Source: Larix kaempferi
Taxonomy: Eukaryota > Streptophyta > Pinopsida > Pinales > Pinaceae
Assembly: GCA_027924585.1 (NCBI GenBank)
Contig: BSBM01000125.1
Location: 5,213,001 to 5,277,000, forward strand
DNA: 64,000 bases
Direction: 5' to 3'
Shown: positions 21,111 to 32,849 of the stretch, piece after piece
Numbering within the stretch: the first letter of the stretch is position 1
Layout of the letters: each line of letters opens with the position of its first letter
The notes under the pieces: generated by a model
Database searches by the model: none
Told to the model about the DNA's origin: nothing
The model's input: only the letters and a program-made list of their open reading frames with translations
Translations under genes and position numbers: made by a program

Positions 21111-23576
21111 TGAGATGGCCACCCCTACAGATCAGCAGTGGCAAGATATACATAGACTGAGCAATCATCATCTTGTAAGTCCCGCCAGCAGCTGAGTCAT
21201 CCGTAGTCTGTTAAACATATGCTTGGAGTTGTCATTTTCATCAAGCGAGCAAGAAATCCCCAGATGTCGAGATTTCCCTTTTTTATTGGTCATGCACAGC
21301 ACAGCGTGCCTTCCCGAAATGTTTTGTGGGCATGGCGCATCTGCCACGTCGGAGTTTGTTAGTATTTAGGACTTACTTTCGGGTTTGATTCCCTCAATGT
21401 AATTGATTTTGATGCCCTGTTTAGAGATATGTCTCGGGGATAAATGTCACCTCTACGGAGGAGGAAGGGTTCAACTTTCATTTTTCACACCTCTGTGGTT
21501 GGACTATAGCTTTGTAAACTTTCTTGGAAGTGTTAATGAAAAGTTTTTTTTTGAGTTTTTGAGATTCATTGCAGTGTTCATATTCAGTTTGTGTTTCCTG
21601 TTTGCATCAATTTCATATGTGTAAATTCTGGTAATGCTTTCTAGAGAAACCCATGACCTATATTGAGCCTTCTAAGGGCTATTGTGACATGTCTTAGGCT
21701 TTATAGGACTTTCGTGACTGGATGAAAGTGCCTTGAGGAATGTTATGAAGGTAGCATGACCTAATGTGGGTTACTAAGGGTGTCATGAGGGTGTGTAAAT
21801 TTCTTGGCCGTGATCTGTTAGTATGGATGGAATTCTGTGAGGTCTAGTATGTGGGTCGCTACCCTTTATTGGACTAGTGATATCGCCGAGAGAAGTTGCA
21901 AGCCTTGAAACAGTTTTTATGTGTGCGATATTCTATGGGATGCGCTCAATAAATTTTGGAATCCACCATTGATTTGGTGGGCACACTGATCGAGCGATCA
22001 GAAATCCATTTCACTGTGTGAAAAAGTAAGTTGTACAAACACTCCAGCTTGTAGCGAAATTGATCGACGGTGGGGAAGAAGCATTTTGCGGAAACTCTAT
22101 TCCCGCATTCCGGAAAGAATTCCGCTGCGGAAGACAGTGCGGGAAGAAGTTGTTTCGGATATTAGATCTTGATTTTCGTAGTGTTAACAGTGAATAGTAA
22201 ATGAAATAGAGATATCTTTGCATAAATAACAAGGAAAATAAACCCTAAATATCATATTCATATATCTTTGAGTTTACAATGACTATAACAATAGTTCTAA
22301 GGTGGACAAACAAATATGAAATTACTTTAACTCTAACCTGTAGCTTCCTGAGCGTGCGCAATGATTCATGGAAGTGAGTTGGCCTTCTTTGGTGTATCGA
22401 TTTTTCTTTGGTTTATGCCACCTCCTCAAAACAACCCAAATGGTCATCTTCTCAGACTCCCTTCACTACCCAGAAATGTTATGCATAGTCATAACAAGAA
22501 GGAAAACTACAGTGAGAGTACCCAACAATGCTGGAGTAGATTCTTGTAGGTGTCAATAACAACGTTGTAGTAGATTGTAGCTCCTTTTGGCTGTAAGGAT
22601 ATGCGCCCAACAGAAAGTAAATCATCGTCTTCATATGATGTCACGGCCCACGTAGTCCAAACTCAGCCAACAAATGAAGAATACGGCCTCCACAAGATGA
22701 AATCGGCCCCTTTGTTACTCTTTTTTTTCAAAAACATAAAAACCAAAAAAGATGAAAAAGCGAATATGCATGAATCTTTAGCATCTTATATCTAGATGGG
22801 CCTGAAAATTTGTTGTATGTATAACCACAACATGAGCCTATAATCAATCCTAGGTATAATATAATATTGTTACTTGTTAGACTCACAGGAAGACCCCCTT
22901 GGGCTAAACCTTATTATAGAATATGCTATGGGGATGGTGCTAGGGGTTGCTAGTTTCTTGTAATATTCTTAATTTACTTATTGCATAATCATTTCTAGCT
23001 TCTATTATATTGCTTTTCAAGGATATTTATAACTTACATCGTAGGGAGGCTCTATGTGTTAAATATAAATATGTTTCTAATGTGGACATATCCCAACCTT
23101 TAGACTAACTAATATATGTTGTTAGTATGATAGGAGATCAAGATTTTAAAGTTGTCACCACCATTTTAACATATCAATGTATTTTTAGAAGTTAGAATTG
23201 GCTTCGATCCCCTCATTTAATGGCTTGGAAGGTATGGGAAACTTCTTTTCCTTTAGAGCTCAAAAAATATCACTTGGGAGTGAGTAAATTACTCAAAGGT
23301 GTAGTGCAATGGCCATAACATTATTAGAGATCACTTGGTTCAATAATTTCATATGCCACCCGTCGTTGACTCTCCAATGACCTAAATAGAAATTCCCATG
23401 TAGACATATGTAAAAACTATTACACTTCCACCACTAAAATAGTTCATTGAACAATGCAAATACATAAATGAGGTGGAGGCTCTAGATTGCCATCGGATGA
23501 TATGTGGTAGATGTAAGGTAGGCATCATTGAAAATCAACTAGAGGTATATCTTAGCAAGTAATCAAATTTTCATTA

Positions 23577-23648
23577 GGATAATAGTTTCAATGGTATAAT
23601 ACTGGTCTAAAAAACATAGGTTCATGGTTCAAATTCCTTTTATCTTTA
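23577..23648 (+). other. tRNA-like sequence, possible SINE head
   Basis: An A-box-like TAGTTTCAATGGTATAATA is followed, at tRNA spacing, by a B-box GGTTCAAATTCC. The first six bases (GGATAA) can pair with TTATCT at the end, as an acceptor stem would. The anticodon arm does not fold well, so a functional tRNA gene is unlikely; a tRNA-derived SINE or decayed tRNA pseudogene is more probable. No A-rich tail or clear target duplication was found. Confidence 0.3.
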
Positions 23649-23705
23649 TAAGAATTTCATATGGTTGGAAGAGGTAATGATAAAAATTCTTAATATTTAA
23701 AAGGA

Positions 23706-23822
23706 TTATATAGGTTCTTTTAGGATTTCTCCAAGTAGGACCTTAACCAATGTAGGACCTTAACCCATGTATCGATTTGTATAGGTTCTTTTAGGTTTTC
23801 TCCAAGTAGGACCTTAACCTTA
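23706..23822 (+). repeat. Imperfect direct repeat with GTAGGACCTTAACC units
   Basis: GGTTCTTTTAGGATTTCTCC at about 23712 recurs as GGTTCTTTTAGGTTTTCTCC at about 23785, each followed by AAGTAGGACCTTAACC; the ACCTTAACC core appears three times. Local slippage or duplication. Confidence 0.7.
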
Positions 23823-24268
23823 ACCATATATCTCTTCTCATTATTCTAATATCCCTAGTTACCTAATTGATATGTCAATTAATAAAGTAGATTTGTATGG
23901 CATACCACTAGTCAAATTTTGGCTCATATGATTTCCATGAGAAGAGAGATCATAATGAGTCATATCATGCCAGTAGTTACAATTAATAGCATAAAGAGGA
24001 AATATCTTGGGTAGAATCATAAGAGAGTCTATGCAATTACACTAATTTAGTACAATTATTTTATCCTTATGGTATCCTTACTTATTGGCATGGGAACTTG
24101 AATGATATATAACTAATTTGATCAAGTAACCAGTAAATCCACCTAGGTATAAATGCAGTAGATACCGACTAGAAATAATACTATGTTTGGATGTATAAAC
24201 CTCAACATCTAACCTCAGATGACAATGACATCCCTTGTGGTAAGCTAAAATTGATTACTAGTCATGCA

Positions 24269-24353
24269 CTTCAATCCATTGAAACAAACTCACTATCCCA
24301 ATCCTTCTACAAATAAACCTCACAATCAATGCCTTAGAAGCCATGCTTATTAA
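24269..24353 (+). repeat. 84-bp dispersed direct repeat, left copy
   Basis: Runs from CTTCAATCCATTGAAACAAA to GCCATGCTTATTA and matches 26551-26634 with few changes. The two copies bracket the 179-bp array and the LTR-like block. Confidence 0.8.
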
Positions 24354-24415
24354 AGGTCTAACAGTCATGTCTCCAACCACCAAAGCTAACCTCTTGAGGG
24401 GATATTTGTCCTTAT

Positions 24416-25129
24416 AGTCAGAATATGGGAATTGTTAAGAAGTTTCTGAGCATTAGGTATGGGTCTTGGGGATCTAGACATGGTTAAGGAATGGAAACTG
24501 GGCCTTAGTACCTAAAGGAAGCTTCTAGATGTATATAGCCAAGAATGATATGTTGAACAACCACAATAGACCTTTCCATGATATCTTTGGCCTATGAGTG
24601 GGGTTTATGTGGCACGGTGAGAATTTTAAGACTAATTATAGGTTCCAACACCATGGATATGGTTGGGGTAAAAAGAGTGTGACTTAGGTCCTAAAGGAAA
24701 TTCCAAGCATCTTTGGCTAAGAACAATTCCTATAATCACCACACATGACCTCCCAAGAGCATATTATTCATATAAGTGAGGATATTAGTTCCATTAGAAT
24801 TTTTTGAGAACCTGGTAGAGATATTGGGTTCCCTATACATGTTTGAGGGAGAAAAATTGGGCCTTAATAAAAAAATAACCTTTTGAGAATCCATGGCCAA
24901 GAAGAACAACTTGAACAAACACACATGGATTCTTGAAAGTATCTTTAGTGTTTGAGTAGGGATGTCTATGTCATTAGATGGTTTTGAATAGTAGTTAGGG
25001 GTCTTGAGGCTCTATATTACACAATTAAGGAAGGAATCGCATGCCTTATTCCCTAAAGGAATATTCTTTGAGGTATCCAAATCCATGAACAATATTTTAA
25101 AGAAACACACATCACTGTTCTAGGATATC
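24416..25129 (+). repeat. Degenerate tandem array, about 179-bp period, four units
   Basis: Matching anchors recur at about 24418, 24597, 24776 and 24955 (for example TGAGTGGGGTTTATG, GTGAGGATATTAG, GTAGGGATGTCTATG). Each unit then has a TGGGCCTTAG-like block, CCTAAAGGAA, GCCAAGAA and an ACAACCACA-like block in the same order. Units have diverged strongly, so the array is old. It ends where the LTR-like block begins. Confidence 0.75.
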
Positions 25130-26511
25130 TGTAACGTCCCTGACCCCCTCGGTGCCCTTTAGAGGTGATGGGGGAGCTCCTTAGAATACAACCTGATAAA
25201 ATTTTTGCTTCCAAACTATGCACTTTCGCACAACCGCAATAGCTTGGTCTGCAATCTACATGTCGGAGTTGGAATTCGGCACCCCAACATGCCACTTCAA
25301 GAATCACACCTTTGACTACCGCAATCCATGACGCGAGAGTCAGAAAGTCAGAACGACAAATACACGACGTCGAAGAAATACGCCTCCGACTTTCGCATTC
25401 CACAATCCGCGATGCAGGAGTAGGGAAGTTGGAACACCCAATTCTCTACTAAGCCAAATCACGCCTCCAACTTCTATAATCCATGACGTGGGAGTCGGAA
25501 GTCGGAACTCCAAAGGTCTCAGTTTCGTAGAATCGCGCCTCCAACTTCCGTGATCCGTAATCTGCACTATGAGTTCTGAAAGTCAGAAGTCGACCATATA
25601 TATACCATTGTTACTGCCAACTTCTCAGGCTGATAACTTTCTCATCCTAAGTCCATTTTTTGAAAACTTGGTATCATATATTGGAAAGCTCTCGGAGATA
25701 CCCATGCAAGTGTATGATCTTCTTCCAAACTTGAAAACTCTGAAGTTTCCTTCTTCCAACCAAGGTGTTTCGGCCCCAATCCTCATCCATACCACTTTAC
25801 CACTCTATAAAGAGCTCTAATCCAGTATGACATGTCTCCTCCCTTCATCTAACCCATAGAGGGAACATGAACACAAAAGGGGTTTCTATTTCTCCCCCAA
25901 AGTCATGACCGAATTACATTTTGAACCTCCTGGGCCTCAACAAGACTTGGCCCTATTCATCATTAAAGAAATTCATAAAATAGCATGGATGCATATGCAT
26001 ACTCAAATAAGCATAGTTGAATGAAACATGAACAATTAAACATTAAGAACACATAATTACCACGAGATGGAGTGGCTTATGGGTTGAGCAAACCGATCCT
26101 ATACCCTGCCTTACTAATTTAAGGGCTACCCATACTCCTTCACTCTCATGGACTAAATTTATCACCCACTTCCTTACAACAGAATTAAATGATGACTAGA
26201 ACAGTCAAAGGGGTTCTCAAGATAACATATGGTAGCCAACTAGGGTCCAATCGCAAAACCCCCTAGTGACCTCTTCCTAGTGGATACAGATACCCCCCTC
26301 ATTTAGTTGCATCCATAGCCAACCCCTTGGCATTTTTATTTGCATTATAATCATCTACATGTTTTTACAATTTCCATGGCTTACTAACACATTGATGGCA
26401 CAACATAAAATATCATCCCTTCAAGGATGAGTGATTCACTAGCGGGGCCTTGGCCTTGAGCTCCATGCTAGGATTAATCGTATATCACATATGCACAATG
26501 TTTACATTACA
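25130..26511 (+). mobile_element. LTR-like block related to family D, about 1.38 kb
   Basis: Starts TGTAACGTCCCTGACCCC and ends TTTACATTACA, the same kind of ends as solo LTRs D1 and D2 (TGTAACATCCCC ... ACATTACA). It shares GGGGCCTTGGCCTTGAGCTC near its 3' end. No target duplication is visible (GATATC left, AGTCA right), so one end may be deleted. Between about 25300 and 25600 it holds about four 75-85-bp repeats with CGCCTCCAACTTC-type cores. Confidence 0.55.
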
Positions 26512-26550
26512 AGTCAATACATCTGAAGGGTCCCAGTTAGTATAGGTGGA

Positions 26551-26634
26551 CTTGAATCTATTGAAACAAACTCATTGTCCCCATCCTTCTAAAAATAAAC
26601 CTCACAATCAATGCCTTAGAAGCCATACTTATTA
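26551..26634 (+). repeat. 84-bp dispersed direct repeat, right copy
   Basis: Second copy of the segment at 24269-24353. Confidence 0.8.
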
Positions 26635-27540
26635 CATTATTTAACTTCATGTCATAGACCACAATATGCTAATATTTCCTTTCCTTTTTATGCATTTTCT
26701 TTCCTTTTTTCATTGAAAACCTTAGGAGAAAACTTGGGTGTTTTTGCTATCTATACCAAAAAAAAAAGAAATTTAATTTACCCAAAAAAAAAAACGAAAT
26801 TTAATAATAAAAAAAATGGGACCCCTAACATAACTTTTCAAATTTTATCTCCCGCGAATAGTTTTGCCGAGAAAGAGCGTCGTTTTCTTTTTGCACACCA
26901 CGAAAGCTTAAGCTTTGTTGTTTTTTGATATATTGAGGTGAACTGCGTCACTAGGTGAACTGCATGAGGTGTAACTTAAGTTTCACGGCATTCTTGTTAT
27001 TGCAGGTATTTTATCCATGCTTTCGTGAAAACAACATAATAAATGAAAACATTCTGTGGTTTCTTTATTGACAGAAATCAAAATAGTGGTTCCTCTGCTA
27101 CAAAATTTTAAAAATTCTACAAAAAAGGTTGCTTCCTCTAGGGATGACCGTGGATTGTGGTGGCTCTTCCTAGCTGAGACGTGGAATGTTGTGATTGTTT
27201 TGTAACCACTAGAATTGGACTGCACTTTCCCACTGCTGCAAGACCATTACTGTGTTCATCTTTGGGGCTTCTTGTGTAAACCTTGTTTTGCTTGCAGCCT
27301 CTAAGGCTGAGAGGTCTTCACTCTTGGAGACTGAGATATCTTGTTGGCTATTGTACGTGTCTAACCTAAACCCTAACCCTCTCTCTCACTCAAATTATGA
27401 CATCTATTCCTCTTAGCAGATAGTCATTACAGATAGTCTTCCGTTTTACTTTTGAAACTTGTTTAAACAACTTTCAGTTAGCAATTGAGTGATGATAGAC
27501 TTTATTTTTTTGGTTATGCAGGCTTTGTACAAGTGGAGAC
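26635..27540. other. Upstream region and likely 5' UTR of the Transposase_24 gene
   Basis: A-rich runs near 26757-26815. An intron acceptor (TTATGCAG) at about 27521 precedes a short exon that holds the start codon at 27541, so transcription must begin upstream, in this region, with at least one 5' UTR intron. CTAAACCCTAACCC near 27366 is only two telomere-like units. Confidence 0.4.
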
Positions 27541-28178
27541 ATGGAGGTAAGTGATTGTTTGTGATTGAAGTATATCATCATTTTTATTTAATTTAAATTG
27601 TTTTTTTTAATAGAAACGAGTAGATTTTATATTAATAAAACTGTGGCTGAGCCACCCAAGAGGTTACATCTGTGAGTTCTTTGAAAAAAACAAAATTCCC
27701 CATCATAGAAAATGGGAATACTACTTTTATTTAATTTAAATGGTTAAAACATATTACTTTGTACTTTAATAACAATCTAATAGGCTATGGCTAATCAATA
27801 CTCTAATCATTTTAAAAAAAATAGAGAAAGCAGATTATGACACGAAATCAAAAAAATCTGATTATGAAATTTTCAAAAAGAATGCGTCAAAATGATCAAA
27901 TGAGAAAGAAAGGGACATGCATCTCAGAAGGTAAATATTTAGAAATAGAACAATGTATTTCCTTATGCAGTATAATGATTATTTTTATTGTATGATAATG
28001 TTAGGCATATGTTTAATAACATTCTTGGCTACAGTTACAAAGAAGAGGAAAATACAAACATTAGAAAAGAAGATTACACCTTCTATGCCTTTGAATGACT
28101 CTACTAGTGATCCTAACGAAGAAGGAAATGACAAAGATACATTTTCATCTTTTCAGGAGGAGTAGCAACATGAACAAG

Positions 28179-28552
28179 GTAAGCCCATTAATTCAGATTT
28201 TTCTAGTTCTTTGTAAGTATAAATCTTATGATTAAGAAATCCATAACACCTTTACGTGCCCTTCTTTTATAGAAGACATTCACAAAAAACCATGCCATAT
28301 GGATAACAGTGTAGAAGGGGAAGATCCCTCGAAACAAAAAGGGACAGAGCAACATGAAGAACAAGGTAAGCTCATTAATGTATAATTTTGTAGTTCTTCA
28401 TAAATATAATTTTATGACTTAGAAATCCATAACACCTTTAAGTGCCCTTCTTTTATAGAAGTTGCTCACAAAGAACAATGCCAACAAGATATTAGCATAC
28501 AAGGTGAAGATCCCTCCACACAATCATCGACAGAGAAAATCAAGAAGAAAGG
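28179..28552 (+). repeat. Tandem duplication of an intron-exon unit, 187-bp period
   Basis: Intron 28179-28272 plus exon 28273-28365 is repeated as intron 28366-28458 plus the first part of exon 28459-28760. Both introns end CCCTTCTTTTATAG and contain AGAAATCCATAACACCTTTA. Both exons carry GAAGATCCCTC. The end of the preceding exon (CAACATGAACAAG) resembles the end of exon 4 (CAACATGAAGAACAAG), hinting at a third, older unit. Confidence 0.85.
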
Positions 28553-30070
28553 TAGAGGAGCAACTAAATGTGTAGAAATCAATAACTTGGAGGGAAAGAT
28601 CGAAATTCATATCAATGAAAGGAACCAACCAATTGGTCCAAACTCCGTGAAGCTATCTTCATTACTAGGTGTGTTCACAAGGGAAATGGTTCCAATCAAT
28701 TATTCTAATTGGAGGAAGGTTTCAGATCAATTAAAGGAGGACTTGTGGAACATTATTAATGTGAGTATTAGAGATTACATGTATTTGTTTTCAACATTTA
28801 TATTTTTGGATGATTTCGAAGTTTATTTTCAAACCATGTATGACATCTAAAAATGCAATTCTTGTATGTTGTAGGAAAAATTCATAACCCCCCCGGTCCT
28901 TAAAGAATATTGTATGAAATCCATTGGCCATAAGGAAAATAGTCATAGATATCGGTTGACCAAAAAATACTGTGACCCTTATGAGTCAATAGAGGAAAGA
29001 TTAAAAGATGTTCCTCCAATTAGGATAAGTGAGACAGTGTGGAGAGAATTCGTCCTATCATGAGCCACCACTGAATTCCTGGTAAGGAAAAAGTTCACAT
29101 ATTATATAATCAAGTTTTTTAGAATGTCTATTGGCTTGTAATGTTGACTTATATATGTTATTTTCAATTGATTTCTAGGATATAAGGAAAAAAACAAGGA
29201 AAATAGAGAAAAGGAGAGGGACTTGCACTCCTCTGGACGTCGAGGTTATCAACGGGTCGAAGATGATATGGTAAACAATTGTGATGATATTTTATAAGAT
29301 ATGAGAAATATTAGCTTATTTTAGTTTCATTGTAATGTCACAACTTAACTATACTATTTTACTTGTTGCAACTAGAAAAACTCTATAGCCTCTGGTGATA
29401 CAACTACAAGCATTAATAGGGAAGACTTATGGAAGAAGTGCCATCAAAATAAGGATGGCACTCCAATCACACCAACTATAGGAGAAACAATAGTATGTTC
29501 TCAACATTTTAATTTATATATTGATTAAAATTTCATTTTACATGCTGGGAATGTTTTCTTCTATCATCTGATTTAATTGTATGTCAATGTTAGCAAACAA
29601 TTGAACAAGCACAAGTAGAAGTTGCATCTCAAGAATTTGAAGCTAGGGATGATGCCCTTGCCAAGGTACTAGGTGTTGATGCAAGAGGACGATGTCGTGG
29701 CATTGGCTTAGGAGTTATGCCAACTAACTTGTTTGGAAAAATTCCATACAAGGAGGCACTAGTTGTAAGCCAAGCTACAATGAAAGAAAAAACACAGGAA
29801 ATCACATCTTTGAAAACAACAATAATTGAACTACTAAAAAGAGTAGAAGATATGGAGAGAGGACATGTGGTCAACAAAGAAAGTGTTAGTGTCCAATTCT
29901 TTACTCTTGTCTCAATATACATATTTTCACACTAATGATCTAACTTCTAATATCCGATTGCTCATATAAACAGTGTCCTACTGTACAAAATGCTCATGAT
30001 GAAATCACACCTGTGGTGGAGGTTAGTTGTTTAATTATTATTTAAAATAATATTTTATTTTCATCTTTTG

Positions 30071-30090
30071 AATATATATATATATATATT
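30071..30090 (+). repeat. AT dinucleotide microsatellite
   Basis: About nine TA units in an intron of the Transposase_24 gene. Confidence 0.9.
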
Positions 30091-30763
30091 ACATTTTGTT
30101 TCCTTGACAAAGTAATATAGAGGACATAACAACCCCTATGAAAGGACTAATACAAATGAAATTAACTTCAATGCATACTCCATCATATTCCCTAGTAAGT
30201 ATTGATAAATTTAGTAATTTAGTTCAATTTTATTTTATTTTATCAATATATTAGAAATCATTGTCTATTGGGTGCAGAGTCGTGCATCGAAATATGACCA
30301 ACATTCTGTACAGAAAACACCAATGGTTCCATCAAAACTGCAAATTGACAAAATGAAAACACCAATTCAGGTAAGATTGTAATTATTTAATCTAGGATCA
30401 TCAATGTTTAAATTCTTATTTCCATGCATCTTACTTTGTCTCATTTGTTCGCAGGGTCAAGATAATGCTAATGAGTTGACACCAACTTCCCAATTGGGGC
30501 TGCAAGGAAAGAAATGCTTTCTCATTGCATTAAACTCAAGGGTTACAGTTGCAAGGGAGACGATACATAAGACTGACCCAAATGCAATGGTACACTGTGT
30601 CCCTGTTGGAAAAGGCTATTATATTGTGAATTCGACAGAAATTTTAGATCCTCTATTTGAAAATATAGCTCTACCACGTCCCAGTAGTGCATTAAGTAAT
30701 CTAGTATATGCTTTGTTGAGCTTCATTCCTTGGCATAAGGATGACAATGAACTATGTAACTAG

Positions 30764-31090
30764 TGGTTATACTGTGTGACTAGTGATTTCAGTGATGTTG
30801 TATCAACTGAGAATAGTTGATCTATTGAATATTTATACTTACATTAGGACATAGTTTATAAATTTTTTGTAGTTCGGAATTAATCTTTACATTTAATTAA
30901 AATTTTGGGCACAAGTTGCCATTATATGTCATGGGCACAATTTCTGATTTTGTAATACATCAGTATTATATAATCTTCATTGCATGTGAAATGAGATGTT
31001 GTGTTGTGAATATGTCGAATGAGTAGTCTATCTATCATATTTTCATAAACTTTTTTTTTTTGTAAATTAGTTTATCCTTCTATTTCCTTC
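30764..31090. other. 3' flank of the Transposase_24 gene
   Basis: AT-rich with no gene; ends with CCTTC, the target duplication of gypsy element C. The interrupted flank resumes at 50167. Confidence 0.5.
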
Positions 31091-31366
31091 TGTTGGGCCC
31101 TAGAAATGCCCCTTTTTTACCATACCTATTTCATCATTTTGCCCAGTTACACCTTACTTTCATAAACCATATACATGCATTTTTCCAGATTAATCAGCAG
31201 TCTTGACAAGGTATACATCATTATTGTTTCATTTAATTAAATGCCTAAGATTGTTATGGTTATGAATTCTAGCCTTCAATCTATGCTAACTTGTGTTGAT
31301 TTCATTAAGTTAAGATCAAAACATAGGTGTATCAGTCGCAATGCCTTGGGAAAGAATCATACGTGG
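31091..31366 (+). repeat. Remnant 5' LTR of gypsy C, first piece
   Basis: Matches 48764-49039 of the 3' LTR. Interrupted after CGTGG (31362-31366) by solo LTR D1; it resumes at 43158-43193, where it ends abruptly at LTR position 307. Confidence 0.92.
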
Positions 31367-31959
31367 TGTCATGGCCCCTCCCATTAGACTGAGCCAGGGA
31401 GAGAATGTGACACTAAATTCGGGCATCTAGCCCCATATCCATTAAGTAAAAACTCATTGATAATAAGTAAACATATACATATGCATAATGTAGAAACACA
31501 GCAGAATTAAAAATCATGTTTAATATCTAACATACATTCAACGTTTTCATGACAGCCATTATATAAATACATTGAAAAATTTAACACAAGAGAGTACTTA
31601 TCTTAAAACAGAGTAGTCCCGAGCAACTAGCTATGCAACTGCAATGTTCTACCCAACCATAGGTTAATTGTGCTCATCAATCTCCCAGTACAATTGCCAC
31701 CCCCCGAGTTGGGCATGATTTCTACAAGGAAAAAGGGAACAACAGACTCACACATTGACAAAATACACCAAAATCAACCAATCCAATCCACAATTGGGTT
31801 TATCAAGCTGCTAAGGCAAAGGGAGGGAATGAATTGCTAAGCTAGTGAGCTCAAGCATAGACCCATGGATACCTCTATAAGATCTATCTAGCTTGGAACC
31901 CACAATGCCTACACACCCCACTCAAGGAAGTATTCCTTTCACTAATACGCATTCCCTCA

Positions 31960-32656
31960 TGTGAAAATCAGATCACATCCAAGAACTCTCCAAGAAATTA
32001 CACTCTCTCATATGAAAAATCTCACACAACTGGTCAAAGGCACAAAAATAATGCACAAGAATAGATTTCTGTATTACTTCTCATGAATAATAATTACATC
32101 AAAAAACATATGAATGTTGTAGGTTGTTATTAAATAAAATTACAGCAATAATTCGAATGGCTAAAGATGCCAAAAGAATCTCCTATTCATCAGACTTTCT
32201 AAAACTGCCCACCCCCCCTAGGTGGCAAGTTGGCTTTCCAAAACTGCTCAAAAGCTCATGAATTCTCTAATTAGTGAGCTGAAGGTGAAATATGGCCAAA
32301 ATAGATTCCAAATACAAGATTTGAGTGGAATTTGTGTTAAGGAAAGTTTTTGGTGAGAAAAACACTTTCCTAGGTTGACTAGCTCTTTCCCATGGGGGAA
32401 AAAGCAGTAAAAGCAGCAGCTTTCTTCACAAATGCGCCCTCCTTTCTAAATATTATCCAGAAATGTTTAGGAATGCGCCCAAGTGGCCTAGGAGACTTGT
32501 AGAACAAACCTTGTATGAAATCTTATCTTCCCATGTTGCCTTGTGGACCACACAATGGCAATTTCCTCAATTATTACATAGAATTAACCAACAAGTGATT
32601 AATTAATGCATCTTATGTAATTAAATAAATGGTAGGAAGGATTAAATATTCCAAAA
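31960..32656 (-). repeat. 3' LTR of copia A
   Basis: 697 bp. On the minus strand it begins TTTTGGAATATTTAA (TG mutated to TT) and ends ATTTTCACA; it matches 41417-42113 along its length. Confidence 0.93.
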
Positions 32657-32670
32657 CCCCCTCTTAATTC
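32657..32670 (-). promoter_or_regulatory. Polypurine tract of copia A
   Basis: GAATTAAGAGGGGG on the minus strand, directly before the 3' LTR. Confidence 0.8.
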
Positions 32671-32849
32671 TTACTTAAATGATATAAATATCAGAATATA
32701 TAAAAAATGCTAAGGGCCTAGTAACAAGACTTGGTCACCCCGTACAAAATATTGCCGGTCCACAAAACAAGGATAGAAGGAAAACCTCATGGGAAAAACC
32801 TTACCTCAAAACATGGACATATCAAAATTGAAAGGTTGTTGATCAACCC

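Larger units (their letters stand above)
21111..24268. other. Non-coding stretch after the coiled-coil ORF
   Basis: No supportable gene. The first part may be the 3' untranslated or LTR portion of the element that carried the coiled-coil ORF, but I could not find paired LTR ends. A moderately GC-rich patch with short inverted repeats (CCGGAAAGAATTCCGC) lies near 22090-22150. The rest is AT-rich with short random frames. Confidence 0.4.
27541..30763 (+). pseudogene. Transposase_24 (Ptta/En/Spm) family gene, 13 exons, two nonsense codons
   Basis: Plant Transposase_24 proteins are the second protein of CACTA/Ptta elements. My exon model, with GT-AG borders and phase kept throughout: 27541-27546, 27825-27930, 28035-28178, 28273-28365, 28459-28760, 28875-29081, 29187-29270, 29376-29492, 29594-29884, 29974-30021, 30123-30194, 30278-30370, 30455-30763 (624 codons with stop). 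Exon 5 carries NWRKVSDQLKEDLWNIIN, exon 6 KSIGHKENSHRYRLTKKY, exon 7 EKNKENREKERDLHSSGRR and exon 9 KVLGVDARGRCRGIGLGV: the expected domain order. The exon 9 C-terminus is a coiled coil. TAG at 28163 and TGA at 29061 break it. Two acceptors (exons 7 and 11) were chosen to keep frame. It is either a decayed element gene or a decayed domesticated one; the last exon is not a domain I can name. Confidence 0.8.

Noticed and set aside
25053-25567. Minus-strand open frames of 75-116 residues
   Set aside because: They cross the boundary and the internal short repeats of the LTR-like block at 25130-26511; no motif recognised.
27360-27385. Telomere-like CTAAACCCTAACCC
   Set aside because: Only two units; too short for an interstitial telomere repeat.
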